DNA from: Marinobacterium_E sp035458585
GTDB lineage: Bacteria > Pseudomonadota > Gammaproteobacteria > Pseudomonadales > Balneatricaceae
DNA: 64,000 nucleotides
Reading direction: 5' to 3'
Assembly (NCBI GenBank): GCA_035458585.1
Contig: DATHZN010000009.1
Coordinates: 1 to 64,000, forward strand
The notes below the pieces were generated by a model. The model ran no database searches. It was not told the origin of the DNA and saw nothing but the letters and a program-made list of their open reading frames with translations. This document shows, piece after piece, positions 51,092 to 61,051 of the stretch (within the stretch, counting starts at the first letter, position 1; each line of letters opens with the position of its first letter). The position numbers were made by a program, and so were the translations under genes.

Positions 51092-52564
51092 GTGGGCGAA
51101 GAGATACTGATCAACTTTACTCCGATGGAGACACGCGTTGCCGTTATAGAGAATGGCATGCCGCAGGAGATCTATGTTGAGCGCACTAAACGCCGCGGTA
51201 TTCTGGGTAATATCTACAACGGCCGAGTCGTACGTGTGCTTCCGGGGATGCAGGCGGCCTTCGTTGACATAGGTCTTGAGAGAGCCGCTTTTATTCATGC
51301 TGATGAAGTCAATGCGCCGGATATTCCTGCCGATGAGCGCTCTAACATCTCCATCTCGCAGTTGCTCAGAGAGGGACAGTCGCTACTGGTACAGGTGACC
51401 AAAGACCCTATTGGCAGTAAAGGCGCTCGCTTGACAACCAATCTTTCGCTCCCATCTCGCTATCTAGTGCTGATGCCGGGTGCAGAGCATATAGGGATAT
51501 CTCAGCGTATAGAGGATCAGGAGGAGCGAGAGCGCCTGAAAGCGCTGATGCAATCTTTGTTGGAGAAAGAGGAGCAGCAGATAACCGGCTACGGTTACAT
51601 TTTGCGAACGGTTGCTGAAGGGGTTTCGGAGGTCGAGCTGAAGGCAGATATCGCTTTTTTGCATCGGTTGTGGAACAAGATTCAGCAGCGTATCAAAGAG
51701 TCCAAAGCACCTTCCAATGTGTATGAGGACCTGCCTCTGAACATGCGTGCGCTGCGAGATATGACGCACTCAGGTGTCGAACGTATTCGTATTGATTCAC
51801 GCGAGACTTATCAGAAGGCGTTGGCTTTCGCTAATTCATTAGTTCCTGAGATAGAGTCAAAACTCGAGTACTATCCGGGTGAGCGGCCGATCTTTGATAT
51901 GTTCAATGTCGAAGAGGAGATGCAACGGGCACTGGGGCGTAAGATCGAGCTTAAGTCTGGCGGTTACTTGATTTTTGACCAGACAGAAGCGATGACCACC
52001 GTTGATATCAATACGGGCGCGTTTGTTGGGCACAGGAATCTTGAGGAGACTATTTTCAAGACAAACCTAGAGGCGGCTACCGCTATCGGTCGGCAACTGA
52101 GATTACGCAATCTCGGCGGCATCATCATCATCGATTTTATCGATATGGAGGATCCAGAACATCAACGTCAGGTGCTGCGAACGCTCGAGCGTGTACTGGA
52201 GCGCGATCACGCCAAGTGTAAACTGACGGGCGTTTCTGATCTGGGTTTGGTTGAGATGACCCGCAAGCGAACACGCGAAAGTCTCGAGCATGTGTTATGC
52301 GAAACCTGTAGTCAATGCCAGGGCCGCGGTATGATTCGTACGCCTGAAACCGTCGCATACGAGGTGTTCCGTGAGATTCTGCGCCAGCATAGGGCTTACG
52401 AGAGTGACTCATATCTGGTTATTGCCGCGACTAGGGTGGTTGAGTATCTGCTTGAGGATGCTTCTGACCATGTTGCAGAACTCGAGAGCTTTATTGGAAA
52501 GACTGTGCGTTTTCAGAGCGATAACCTCTATAACCCCGAGCAATTTGATGTGGTGTTGCGCTAA
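51092..52564 (+). CDS. rng: Ribonuclease G
   Basis: 490 residues, no C-terminal degradosome scaffold, hence RNase G not E. GTG start with AAGGAG upstream. S1 domain (RRGILGNIYNGRVVRVLPGMQAAFVDIG), catalytic Asp residues in AMTTVDINTGAFVG and IIIIDFIDM, and the zinc-link CETCSQC joining dimers. It matures 16S rRNA 5' ends and degrades mRNA. Confidence 0.96.
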   Translation: MGEEILINFTPMETRVAVIENGMPQEIYVERTKRRGILGNIYNGRVVRVLPGMQAAFVDIGLERAAFIHADEVNAPDIPADERSNISISQLLREGQSLLVQVTKDPIGSKGARLTTNLSLPSRYLVLMPGAEHIGISQRIEDQEERERLKALMQSLLEKEEQQITGYGYILRTVAEGVSEVELKADIAFLHRLWNKIQQRIKESKAPSNVYEDLPLNMRALRDMTHSGVERIRIDSRETYQKALAFANSLVPEIESKLEYYPGERPIFDMFNVEEEMQRALGRKIELKSGGYLIFDQTEAMTTVDINTGAFVGHRNLEETIFKTNLEAATAIGRQLRLRNLGGIIIIDFIDMEDPEHQRQVLRTLERVLERDHAKCKLTGVSDLGLVEMTRKRTRESLEHVLCETCSQCQGRGMIRTPETVAYEVFREILRQHRAYESDSYLVIAATRVVEYLLEDASDHVAELESFIGKTVRFQSDNLYNPEQFDVVLR

Positions 52565-52582
52565 GGCTCAAGGAGCCGCAAT

Positions 52583-55500
52583 ATGATTCGCCACACCCTC
52601 TGGTTTGGCTGGTGGACGCTGGTACTCGGGATGGTGCTGGCTATTTTACTCAGCGCTATACGTTTCGGTTTTCCACTTCTGGGCCAGTACCGTGAACCGA
52701 TTGCTGAACTTTTGAGCGAACAGATTGGCCTGCCTGTCACCCTAGAACACCTCTCGACAGAGTGGAACGGTCCTTTTCCAAAAATTGAGATCACCGGTCT
52801 TGAAGCGCTTGCTATAGCTGACAACGGGCCTGATGTTCGCTTCAGATTTGACAGCCTTAAGCTCGAACTTAACCTTTGGGATTCGCTCCTGTTGCGAACT
52901 CCGCTGTTTCAACAACTCGAGGCAAAGGGTCTTTATATTCGTTGGCATCAGCGTGATGGTGGTTGGTTGCGCCTCCCGGGTCAAGGTAGCGGCGCGAGTT
53001 CTGTCGATATGGAGTCGATGGTGACGCTGCTGAATATTGTGATGGCTCAACCTGAGTTTCGGATTCTTGAGTCTGAACTTGACCTGGTTCCTGAGTCTGG
53101 TCCCAGTCGTCAGATAAGGTTATCCGAGCTGTTATTTGAGAATACCGCATCAGAGCATCAGCTAAGCGGCGACTTCTACATGCCGTTGCTGGGCGAGAAC
53201 ACCGAGCTGAGTTTTGCTGCACGACTCGAAGGTGACCTGAATCACCCTTCCACGCTTGAAATGCCCTTTTACCTGCAGTTGGGGAGACTGGGTACGGAAC
53301 TTCTCGAGTTGAGCGAATCGCCCCTTCCCATCACTGACCTGAGTGCCAGTGCAGAGCTCTGGGGCAATGTAAACCAGTTTGGGCTTGACTACCTGCGCGG
53401 TAAATTGAGTGTTGAGCGAGCGTGGATCGATCTGCCACTCGCCCCTTTAGAGCTTAATAGCAGTTCGACTGAGTTTAGCCTAAAGCCGTACTCTGAGGGG
53501 TATCAGATTCAACTACGTAATACCCGTATGGGTGATGCGCTGGGACAGGTCGATTTTGGTTCCAGTCAGATTGAGCTACATCGAGTTGCGGGAGAACTGG
53601 GGCTATCCCGCGTGCTAATTAAAGATTTGGATCTTGGTCTGCTCGAGGGCTTGTTAAGTCGTTATCCTCTTCCCGATCAAGTATCGGAAGCGCTCGCGGC
53701 CCTCAAGCCCCAGGGATCTCTACGTGATTTCAGCATTGATCTGAACGACCAACAGCGCGGGCCGTCAATAAGGGCGTGGCTTCACGACGTCAGTATCGCG
53801 TCATGGCGCGGTATACCAGAAATCGAGGGGTTGTTTGCCTCTGTTGAGATGGATGAAAAAGGTGGGCTCTTGGCGATTGATTCGCCCGGACTGACGCTGG
53901 GTTTCTCCAATCTCTATACCGAACCATCAACCTATGAGTTAGCCCGGGGGAGTCTCGGCTGGGAGGTTGGTGATGCCTCGTTAATATTGCGGTCTGGAAC
54001 CTTAGAGCTGTTACGGCCGGAGTTTTCAGCCCGCGGGCGGTTCAGTATTGATTTACCCTTTGATCCAGAAACACAGGCTTATCTCGATCTTTTAATTGGG
54101 CTTGAGGGGGCAGACTACCGAGCTGCAGCAGTGCTGATCCCTGACGTCGTAACTGACCCTCGACTTATGGCCTGGTTAGAGCAGGCGCTTAAAAAGGGGG
54201 AGGTTCAGCAGGCAGGCTTGGCTGTGCATTCACCGATTCGCCCACTTGATGATCGCGCCAGGCCCAGTGTGGAGTTGTATGTTGCGGCTGAAAACATCGA
54301 ACTCGACTATCAGCCACCCTGGCCCAAGATTAGTCAGGCGCAGGCGTTCGTTCATTTACGTGATGGCGGTGTGCAGGTGGATGTTACCCGCGGTCAGATA
54401 CTCGATAGTGAGATGGGACGTTCGGTTATTGCGAAGCCAACAGGACTCAATGATCTCAGTATTGTTGCTCAGATCGCCGGTGATCTTGCCAAAGTCGATC
54501 AATTATTCCGGTCTGAGTCGCTGCGACAGACGGTAGGTGAGTCACTGGCTGACTGGCAACTCGCTGGAAACCACCAATCGCTGATCGAGCTTGGCATCAG
54601 TCTTGATGGTAAACAGCCTCCCACTGTCAAGGTTAGGTCCGAGGTAGAAAGCGGAATTTTTACATCAGAAAAACAGCAGCTTGCTATCACTGACATATCC
54701 GGTCCTATTCAATTCGACTCATCTTCAGGGCTCAGCGCTACGGAGATTAGCGCCAGTTTTCTCGGTCGCGAGGCGAGGGCGAGCATTAGTTCTGAACCGG
54801 GACAGTCAACGGGCGTCAGATTTGTGGGGCAGTGGCCTGTCGCGTCGTTACTTGATTGGGCAGGTGTTCCCCTAAAAGAGTTTGTCAGCGGTGAGATCCC
54901 GGTTAGCGCTTATCTTAAACTCTGTGCGGCCTCTAACTGTCGTTCCTCACTCAGTATCGACTCTAACCTGAAGGGAACCCGGGTTTCAGGTCCAGACTTC
55001 TTAAGCCTTCAGCCTCAGCAGGAACGACAATTAAGTCTACAGCTAGAGTTAGGGGCGCCGTTGCAGCTGGAGCTTGATTACGGCGATCAGTTCAGTGTGG
55101 CAATGCGATTAGGTGAGCAGATTGCTGCCCATTTTGCTCTTGGTGGAGCACCGGCGAGTATCCCCGCAGATTTCGGCTATAGAGTGAGCGGTAGTATTTT
55201 CGAGATCGATGTTGCTGAGATCTTTGCCATGATCGCTCAGATAAACTCCAGCTTCTCGGGCGGCGCGGGTGCTGCACCTAAGATGAGCATGGATGTTGAA
55301 GCTCAAACTCTGAGCCTAGGTTCAGTCTATCTCAAACAGGTGCAGGCTCGTATTCAGCAACTTGAACGCGAGTGGCAGCTCAGCCTGGCGGGACCCGACG
55401 TATCTGGTTTGATTGCCTGGAGTCAGGCACAGCCTGCATACCGTGTGGCATTGAATCAGTTGTACCTGCATGTTCCAGAGACTGAGTCGGTTCAGGTCGA

Positions 55501-56371
55501 TTTACCTGAGTCGGATCCTGAGCCAACGGAGCGATCAATCTTCGAAGCAGTCCCTCAGGTTGATTTTGACATTGCAGATCTGAGGTGGAACTCTGCGAGG
55601 CTTGGGCGTTGGCGTGGAAGCCTGCGCCCTGGTTCAAGCAGCGTTGAGCTCAACTCCATTCATGGGGAGATGAGTGATATGGAGCTGAGTGGAAGTGCTA
55701 GCTGGATTATGACGGATCGGGAGTTGACTCGCGTTAACCTGGCCTACATCGGCAAGGACTTAGGCAACACCCTCCAAGGCCTTGATGAGAAACGTCTGAT
55801 CGAAACAGAGTCTGTCGAGGGTCGGATAGCGCTTGCTTGGGAATCCGCACCCTGGCAAGTTGCCGGCAAATCGATCTACGGTAACTTCCGCTTTGCTACA
55901 GGGAAAGGTCGTCTACTTGAGACCTCCGGGGGCTCTGGTCTTCTGCGCCTTTTCGGTATCCTCAATTTCAACACTCTGGTTCGTCGTCTCCAGCTCGACT
56001 TTTCTGATCTCTTCTCAACAGGGGTGGTGTTTGACAGTCTTGCAGGTAACTTTCTTGTGGAGAAGGGGGTTGCTCGTTCAGTCGTGCCGATGGAGATGAA
56101 AGGCCCATCTGCGGGCATGCTTGCCGAAGGTGCGATTGATCTGGGTGCTAAGACCCTTGATATGCAGGTTAATGTGTCTCTGCCGCTGGTCAGCAATACA
56201 CCCCTGGCAGCGGTGTTGCTGGGTGCACCGCAGATTGCGGGCGCGCTTTTCCTGATCGATAAGTTGATCGGTGACAAGATCGAAAAGGCGACGTCGATCG
56301 CTTATACCCTTACGGGCGGCTGGGATGCCCCCGAACTTAAACTACTTAATCGAGAGGGAGAGAAACAGTGA
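52583..56371 (+). CDS. yhdP: YhdP family AsmA-like protein
   Basis: 1262 residues, matching E. coli YhdP. N-terminal membrane helix (about 9-28, WWTLVLGMVLAILLSAI), then a very long beta-rich periplasmic body of the bridge-like AsmA type, ending with LPLVSNTPLAAVLLGAPQIAGA and AYTLTGGWDAPELKLL. In E. coli YhdP helps carry phospholipids to the outer membrane with TamB and YdbH. AAGGAG precedes the ATG. Its stop overlaps the nitrilase start by 4 bases. Confidence 0.94.
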   Translation: MIRHTLWFGWWTLVLGMVLAILLSAIRFGFPLLGQYREPIAELLSEQIGLPVTLEHLSTEWNGPFPKIEITGLEALAIADNGPDVRFRFDSLKLELNLWDSLLLRTPLFQQLEAKGLYIRWHQRDGGWLRLPGQGSGASSVDMESMVTLLNIVMAQPEFRILESELDLVPESGPSRQIRLSELLFENTASEHQLSGDFYMPLLGENTELSFAARLEGDLNHPSTLEMPFYLQLGRLGTELLELSESPLPITDLSASAELWGNVNQFGLDYLRGKLSVERAWIDLPLAPLELNSSSTEFSLKPYSEGYQIQLRNTRMGDALGQVDFGSSQIELHRVAGELGLSRVLIKDLDLGLLEGLLSRYPLPDQVSEALAALKPQGSLRDFSIDLNDQQRGPSIRAWLHDVSIASWRGIPEIEGLFASVEMDEKGGLLAIDSPGLTLGFSNLYTEPSTYELARGSLGWEVGDASLILRSGTLELLRPEFSARGRFSIDLPFDPETQAYLDLLIGLEGADYRAAAVLIPDVVTDPRLMAWLEQALKKGEVQQAGLAVHSPIRPLDDRARPSVELYVAAENIELDYQPPWPKISQAQAFVHLRDGGVQVDVTRGQILDSEMGRSVIAKPTGLNDLSIVAQIAGDLAKVDQLFRSESLRQTVGESLADWQLAGNHQSLIELGISLDGKQPPTVKVRSEVESGIFTSEKQQLAITDISGPIQFDSSSGLSATEISASFLGREARASISSEPGQSTGVRFVGQWPVASLLDWAGVPLKEFVSGEIPVSAYLKLCAASNCRSSLSIDSNLKGTRVSGPDFLSLQPQQERQLSLQLELGAPLQLELDYGDQFSVAMRLGEQIAAHFALGGAPASIPADFGYRVSGSIFEIDVAEIFAMIAQINSSFSGGAGAAPKMSMDVEAQTLSLGSVYLKQVQARIQQLEREWQLSLAGPDVSGLIAWSQAQPAYRVALNQLYLHVPETESVQVDLPESDPEPTERSIFEAVPQVDFDIADLRWNSARLGRWRGSLRPGSSSVELNSIHGEMSDMELSGSASWIMTDRELTRVNLAYIGKDLGNTLQGLDEKRLIETESVEGRIALAWESAPWQVAGKSIYGNFRFATGKGRLLETSGGSGLLRLFGILNFNTLVRRLQLDFSDLFSTGVVFDSLAGNFLVEKGVARSVVPMEMKGPSAGMLAEGAIDLGAKTLDMQVNVSLPLVSNTPLAAVLLGAPQIAGALFLIDKLIGDKIEKATSIAYTLTGGWDAPELKLLNREGEKQ

Positions 56372-57183
56372 ACCGCGTCGCGTTGGTTCAGATGGTCTCC
56401 GGTGCGGACCCAGATATAAATCTGCGTCAGGCAGAGGAGGGTATTGGTATCGCCAAGGGGCAGGGGGCACATTTGGTGATTCTACCGGAAAATTTTCTAC
56501 TCTTTGACTCCGCCAATCTCATTAAATATGCCCACTCGGAGCAAGCTGACCAAGCTTTAAAGAGGCTAACGGCTGTCGCGAAATACCACTCGATATGGGT
56601 CGTCGCGGGAAGCTTTCCAGCGCCTGCACCAAACGGTCGAGCGTTCGCACGCTCGATAGTAATCAACGACTCGGGTGCGATTGTCTCTCAGTATGATAAG
56701 AGACACCTGTTTGATGTAGATGTGGCTGACGCTAAAGGAAGTTACCGAGAGTCTGACTGGATTGCCCCCGGTGACGCGTTATCAGTCGTAAACACACCGA
56801 TCGGTGATTTGGGTTTATCGATCTGTTATGACCTGCGCTTTCCCATACACTTCCAGCGATTACGAGACGCTGGTGCGCAGTTGATCAGCGTCCCCTCAGC
56901 TTTTACACAAGTCACGGGTGCGGCCCACTGGGAGATCCTATTACGCGCCCGTGCGATCGAGACACAGTGTTATCTGATTGGCGCAGGTCAGGCTGGGGAT
57001 CATGGTAATGGACGTTTTACCTATGGTCACTCTCTGATTCTGGACCCTTGGGGAGAGATTATTGCCAGTGCGAAACCCCAGGGGTTTGACGTGATCAGCG
57101 CTGAAGTCGATCTGGTCAGGTTGCAACAGATCCGACAGCGGATGCCAGTGTCACGTCAGCGCAGAGACCAGACGGCGACTTGA
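56368..57183 (+). CDS. Carbon-nitrogen hydrolase (Nit1/deaminated-glutathione amidase type)
   Basis: 271 residues. The catalytic triad is visible: Glu in LVILPENFLLF, Lys in SQYDKRHLFDVD, and Cys in GLSICYDLRFP. Relatives remove the amide from deaminated glutathione or omega-amides. GTG start in GTGA overlap with yhdP. In Pseudomonas-like genomes tldD follows; here the convergent darP follows directly. Confidence 0.92.
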   Translation: MNRVALVQMVSGADPDINLRQAEEGIGIAKGQGAHLVILPENFLLFDSANLIKYAHSEQADQALKRLTAVAKYHSIWVVAGSFPAPAPNGRAFARSIVINDSGAIVSQYDKRHLFDVDVADAKGSYRESDWIAPGDALSVVNTPIGDLGLSICYDLRFPIHFQRLRDAGAQLISVPSAFTQVTGAAHWEILLRARAIETQCYLIGAGQAGDHGNGRFTYGHSLILDPWGEIIASAKPQGFDVISAEVDLVRLQQIRQRMPVSRQRRDQTAT

Positions 57184-57184
57184 T

Positions 57185-57709
57185 TCAGTCGTCGATCTGT
57201 TCGTCTAACTCGCGCAGGTACTGAAAGAGTTTCCGATAGGCTACCGGTGGCTTACTCTGTTCACGCTCTTTTTTAGCGTTCCGCATCAAAGTTCTCAGAT
57301 GCTGGATATTGCACTCAGCATAACTGGATACCACCTCGTTGAACGCTTCCTGGCTATCATTCACCAGGGCTTCACGTAGCCGCTCTAACTTGTGAAAACG
57401 TTGGTTATGAGCCTCTGATGCGGAGTCAAACCGATCCACTGCCGCGCGAATGGCCTCCTCATCTTCGTTGCGCATCAGCTTTCCAATAAAGTTTAGGTGG
57501 CGTTTTTTGGCACCATTGCTGCTAATACGACTCATCTCTTCAACCGCTTCACGCAAGCGTTCACCCATCGGGATCTGAGCTTGTTGGTCGGGGCGCAGGT
57601 CAGTCACCCGTTTTCCAAGAGCTTGGAGCTCCTCCATGTACCGTTTTAGAGCCGTGCGACTGACGTACTCAATCTCCTCTTCAGGCTCTTCGTAACGCTC
57701 TTTTTTCAT
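57185..57709 (-). CDS. darP: Ribosome biogenesis factor DarP (YjgA)
   Basis: 174 residues, rich in charged helices. EIEYVSRTALKRYMEELQALGKRV and RRHLNFIGKLMRNED-type segments (here KKRHLNFIGKLMRNEDEEAI) are family marks. It aids late 50S subunit maturation. It is the last gene of the long minus-strand series, 8 bases after mgtE. Confidence 0.93.
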   Translation of the reverse strand: MKKERYEEPEEEIEYVSRTALKRYMEELQALGKRVTDLRPDQQAQIPMGERLREAVEEMSRISSNGAKKRHLNFIGKLMRNEDEEAIRAAVDRFDSASEAHNQRFHKLERLREALVNDSQEAFNEVVSSYAECNIQHLRTLMRNAKKEREQSKPPVAYRKLFQYLRELDEQIDD

Positions 57710-57717
57710 AATAAAAA

Positions 57718-59073
57718 TTATCCGTAAAAGAAGGTGGCCAGCCCTAAGAAGGCGAAGAATCCAACCACGTCAGTTATCGTGGTCAGTAGAACGCCTCCGG
57801 CGAGGGCTGGGTCTATACCAGCTGACTTCAAAGTAAGTGGGAGTAAGCTCCCGGCTGAGGCACCGGCGATCAGATTTATAACGATGGCCATTGCGATAAC
57901 AATCCCGATGGTTGTGTCTTGGAACCAGAGCACAGCAATGACAGCGACAACACTTGCCCAGAGTATACCGTTTAACAGACCGACCACCAGCTCACGATTA
58001 AACAGCCAACCAATATTTGAGCTCTCAATATGACCCAGTGCCTGCCCGCGAATCACGAGTGTCAGTGTCTGACTGCCAGCAATGCCACCCATTGAGGCGA
58101 CGATTGGCATCAGAACGGCGAGGGCTACAACCTGATCAATGGTCGCCTCGAAAAGACCAATGACAGCCGAAGCAAGAAAAGCGGTGATTAGATTGATACC
58201 CAGCCATACAGCGCGACGTTTAGATGTCTTGAAAATTGGTGCAAAAGTATCCTCGTCCTCATCCAAACCCGCCATACTCATGAGGGAGTGGTCAGCATCT
58301 TCGCGGATTACGTCGACAACATCATCAATTGTAATTCGTCCTAAGAGTTGGCCTTCGTCACTCACCACAGGTGCAGAGATAAGGTCTCGTTGCTCGAAGA
58401 TACGAGCGACCTCTTCATCCGGCATGCTAGCGTGAATCGCGTCTTCACCGTCTGTTTTCATAATTTCGCGCACAAGCATCTGCGGGTCCGCGGTGATAAG
58501 GCGTGTAAGCGGAAGGACTCCAATGAGCTTATTATTTTTGCGACTAACAACGAAAATTGAGTCGGTCCCTTCGGGAATCTCTCTATGGCGGCGTAGGTAC
58601 CGTAACGCAGTCTCTACCGTAATATCTGGGCGAATAGTGACCGTATCGGTATTCATCAGGCCACCGGCGGTGTCCTCCGGATAGGAGAGCACTGCCTCAA
58701 GGCGCTCGCGATTCTGCAGATCCATATTCTGCAGCAGCTCTTGCATGATGGTATCAGGCAACTGCTGCATGATGTCCGCCAGGTCATCTGTGTCGAGCGA
58801 CTCAGTAATCGCCAACAACTCCCGAGCATCCATGGAGCTTAGAATTTCAGCCTGAATATCATCGCCAAGGTGCTGCAGAACCTCACCTTCGTTATCACGA
58901 TGGATCAGGTTCCAAAGAATACCACGTTCCCGTGGCGGGGATTTTTCCAACAGATGTGCAACTTCAACCGGACGCATACCCTTGTTGAGCATAAAGCGAA
59001 TTTCGCGGTGTTGGTTGCTATCGAGCGCAGTCGACAGTGAATCAAGATCAATCTGATTATCGTCTGCGCTCAT
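57718..59073 (-). CDS. mgtE: Magnesium transporter MgtE
   Basis: 451 residues: an N-terminal helical domain (about 10-135), two CBS domains (about 140-260, including LMNTDTVTIRPDITVETAL and DEGQLLGRITIDDVVDVI), a plug helix and five membrane helices (from about 285) with MPIVASMGGIAGSQTLTLVIRG and AGGVLLTTITDVVGFFAFLGLA. The cytoplasmic domains sense Mg2+ and gate the channel. It follows npr by 32 bases. Confidence 0.95.
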   Translation of the reverse strand: MSADDNQIDLDSLSTALDSNQHREIRFMLNKGMRPVEVAHLLEKSPPRERGILWNLIHRDNEGEVLQHLGDDIQAEILSSMDARELLAITESLDTDDLADIMQQLPDTIMQELLQNMDLQNRERLEAVLSYPEDTAGGLMNTDTVTIRPDITVETALRYLRRHREIPEGTDSIFVVSRKNNKLIGVLPLTRLITADPQMLVREIMKTDGEDAIHASMPDEEVARIFEQRDLISAPVVSDEGQLLGRITIDDVVDVIREDADHSLMSMAGLDEDEDTFAPIFKTSKRRAVWLGINLITAFLASAVIGLFEATIDQVVALAVLMPIVASMGGIAGSQTLTLVIRGQALGHIESSNIGWLFNRELVVGLLNGILWASVVAVIAVLWFQDTTIGIVIAMAIVINLIAGASAGSLLPLTLKSAGIDPALAGGVLLTTITDVVGFFAFLGLATFFYG

Positions 59074-59105
59074 AGATATGCCTCAGGTCGATAGTGCTTG
59101 TGGCA

Positions 59106-59375
59106 CTACTCCTCTTCATCAAAACGGTTGTTTATTAAGGTTACAAGGGCATCCATAGCGGCCTGTTCATCTTCACCGTTGGTAGTGATACGTAACTCAG
59201 TGCCCTTTGAAGCGGCCAGCATCATGACGGCCATGATACTTTTCGCATCGACCTCGCGACCCGCTTTTTCGATACGAATATCGCAAGAGTAGGCGCTGGT
59301 TGTGCCAATAAGCTTGGCGGCCGCACGGGCATGAAGACCAAGTTTATTGATGATGGTGATATTGTTCTCGATCAT
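59106..59375 (-). CDS. npr: Phosphocarrier protein NPr of the nitrogen PTS
   Basis: 89 residues, HPr-like. The phosphorylated His lies in NKLGLHARAAAKL and the regulatory-Ser region is AKSIMAVMMLAASKGTEL. It passes phosphate from PtsP to PtsN. It starts 2 bases after the rapZ stop. Confidence 0.95.
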   Translation of the reverse strand: MIENNITIINKLGLHARAAAKLIGTTSAYSCDIRIEKAGREVDAKSIMAVMMLAASKGTELRITTNGEDEQAAMDALVTLINNRFDEEE

Positions 59376-59377
59376 CC

Positions 59378-60238
59378 TTAGGTTAACTCTCGGTGGCGCA
59401 CTTGAACATTATCCATAACGTCTTTGAAATAACCAGCTAGCTGTTCAGCAATAAAAACAGAGCGGTGCTGACCGCCGGTACAGCCAATACCGACTGTTAC
59501 ATAACTGCGATTATTTTTTTTGAAACCGGGTATCCAATTTTCGATAAAATTGCGAATGTCAGCAATCATCCTCTCAACCTCAGGTTCGGCCGAGAGAAAA
59601 TCAATAACGGGCTGGTCCTGTCCAGTGTACTGTCGTAACTCTTGATGCCAGTATGGGTTTGGTAGTATTCGGACATCAAAGCTGAAGTCGACGTCCAGTG
59701 GCACGCCATGCTTGAATCCAAATGACTCGAACAGCAGGGCAAGTGCCTGTTCTGCCCGTTGAGCGACACGTTCCTTAATGGTGTCGCGTAGTTGGTATAG
59801 CGACAAGGAGGTCGTATCGATTTGCAAATCAGCCTCGCTAGCAATTGGCTCTAACAGTTGGCGTTCCAGCTCTATGGCTTGTTCCAGTACCACTTCCGAG
59901 GTGCTTAAGGGATGTTTACGCCTCGTTGCGCTGTAGCGTTTGAGAAGCGACTCCTCTGATGCATCTAGAAAGACTATCTCGAAGGAGAGGCCTTGGCTTT
60001 CGCGAAGGCGTACCACAACCTCCTGAAAACGGACCAGATCGACATAGAGGTTTCGTGCGTCTATGCCTACCGCAAGTTTTCGCGTGCCGCTGGAATTAAC
60101 ATTCATCTGCTCTACTAAGGTAGGTAACAGGCTGGCGGGCAGATTATCTATACAGTAGAAGCCGACATCCTCCAGCGCTTGTAGAGCTGTCGTTTTGCCC
60201 GAGCCGCTACGGCCGCTAATCACCACCAGACGCATCAC
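59378..60238 (-). CDS. rapZ: RNase adapter protein RapZ
   Basis: 286 residues. P-loop ISGRSGSGKTTALQALEDVG with FYCIDNLPASLLP; C-terminal VTVGIGCTGGQHRSVFIAEQL. In E. coli it senses glucosamine-6-phosphate and guides RNase E to the GlmZ sRNA. Start overlaps the ptsN stop. Confidence 0.96.
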   Translation of the reverse strand: MMRLVVISGRSGSGKTTALQALEDVGFYCIDNLPASLLPTLVEQMNVNSSGTRKLAVGIDARNLYVDLVRFQEVVVRLRESQGLSFEIVFLDASEESLLKRYSATRRKHPLSTSEVVLEQAIELERQLLEPIASEADLQIDTTSLSLYQLRDTIKERVAQRAEQALALLFESFGFKHGVPLDVDFSFDVRILPNPYWHQELRQYTGQDQPVIDFLSAEPEVERMIADIRNFIENWIPGFKKNNRSYVTVGIGCTGGQHRSVFIAEQLAGYFKDVMDNVQVRHRELT

Positions 60239-60696
60239 TATACCCTTGAAAGTCGCTGGGCGTTATCGTACAGCGTCTTGTCATCACTACTGTCGCGTAG
60301 TTCCGACAGCGCCTCGCTATTGCTGAAGAGTTCTGCCAGCCCCGCAAGCGTTTTTAGATGCTCATCATCACCATCATCTGGCACGATCAGCGCGCATATG
60401 AGGTCAACCGGTTTGCTGTCTATCGCATCAAAATCGATTGGTTCGGCAAGCGTCATCAGTGCTGCTGCGGGCCTGTCCGCACCTGCAATTCGGCAATGGG
60501 GAATACCCACGCCAGACCCTAGTCCGGTACTGCCGAGCCGTTCACGGTTCAATAACCCCGAAAATATAGTATCGGCATCAACACCGTTAATGGAAGAGGC
60601 CAGCATCTCGCTGGCCACTTCTAACACACGTTTTTTGCTGCTGACATCAGCGCCCTGTTGGGTCGCTGATGTGGTTAGCAATTCACCCAGTTGCAT
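60238..60696 (-). CDS. ptsN: PTS IIA-like nitrogen regulatory protein PtsN
   Basis: 152 residues. The phosphorylated His is in GVGIPHCRIAGADRP. It carries the terminal phosphate of the nitrogen PTS and regulates potassium and nitrogen responses. It lies 12 bases after hpf. Confidence 0.95.
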   Translation of the reverse strand: MQLGELLTTSATQQGADVSSKKRVLEVASEMLASSINGVDADTIFSGLLNRERLGSTGLGSGVGIPHCRIAGADRPAAALMTLAEPIDFDAIDSKPVDLICALIVPDDGDDEHLKTLAGLAELFSNSEALSELRDSSDDKTLYDNAQRLSRV

Positions 60697-60708
60697 TGTC
60701 GATTTCGC

Positions 60709-60999
60709 TTACTTGTGAGATTTCATTTTCTCTTTATGGCGAATGATCTGGCGATCAAGCTTATCCACAAGAGCATCAATTGCGGCATACATGTCGTCGT
60801 GTTCGTGTGAGGCTACAACCTGACCACCTGCCAGGTGGATATCGGCCTCGGCTTTCTGGCCTTGCTTCTCGACACTCAGGGTGACCTGTGCACTCTGGAT
60901 GTTGTCGAAGTGACGCTCAAGCTTGTCAAATTTGGTACGTACATATTCACTCAGGCTCTCGGTTAGATCTACGTGATGGCCAGTAATGTTAATTTGCAT
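60709..60999 (-). CDS. hpf: Ribosome hibernation-promoting factor, short form
   Basis: 96 residues from MQINITGHHVDLTESLSEYV, with GAGGAGA upstream of the ATG at 60999; the longer reading is rejected. EADIHLAGGQVVASHEHDDMYAAID is typical. It dimerises 70S ribosomes in stationary phase. It sits between rpoN and ptsN as usual. Confidence 0.95.
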   Translation of the reverse strand: MQINITGHHVDLTESLSEYVRTKFDKLERHFDNIQSAQVTLSVEKQGQKAEADIHLAGGQVVASHEHDDMYAAIDALVDKLDRQIIRHKEKMKSHK

Positions 61000-61051
61000 A
61001 TGACTTCTCCTCGTACCGGCGGAATAGAGTAGGAGGCCCGCCCTGCCTCTT

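Noticed and set aside
59519..59540. TATCCA half-site inside rapZ as a further operator
   Set aside because: The second arm is absent (TATCCAATTTTCGATA), so it is a chance half-match within coding sequence.
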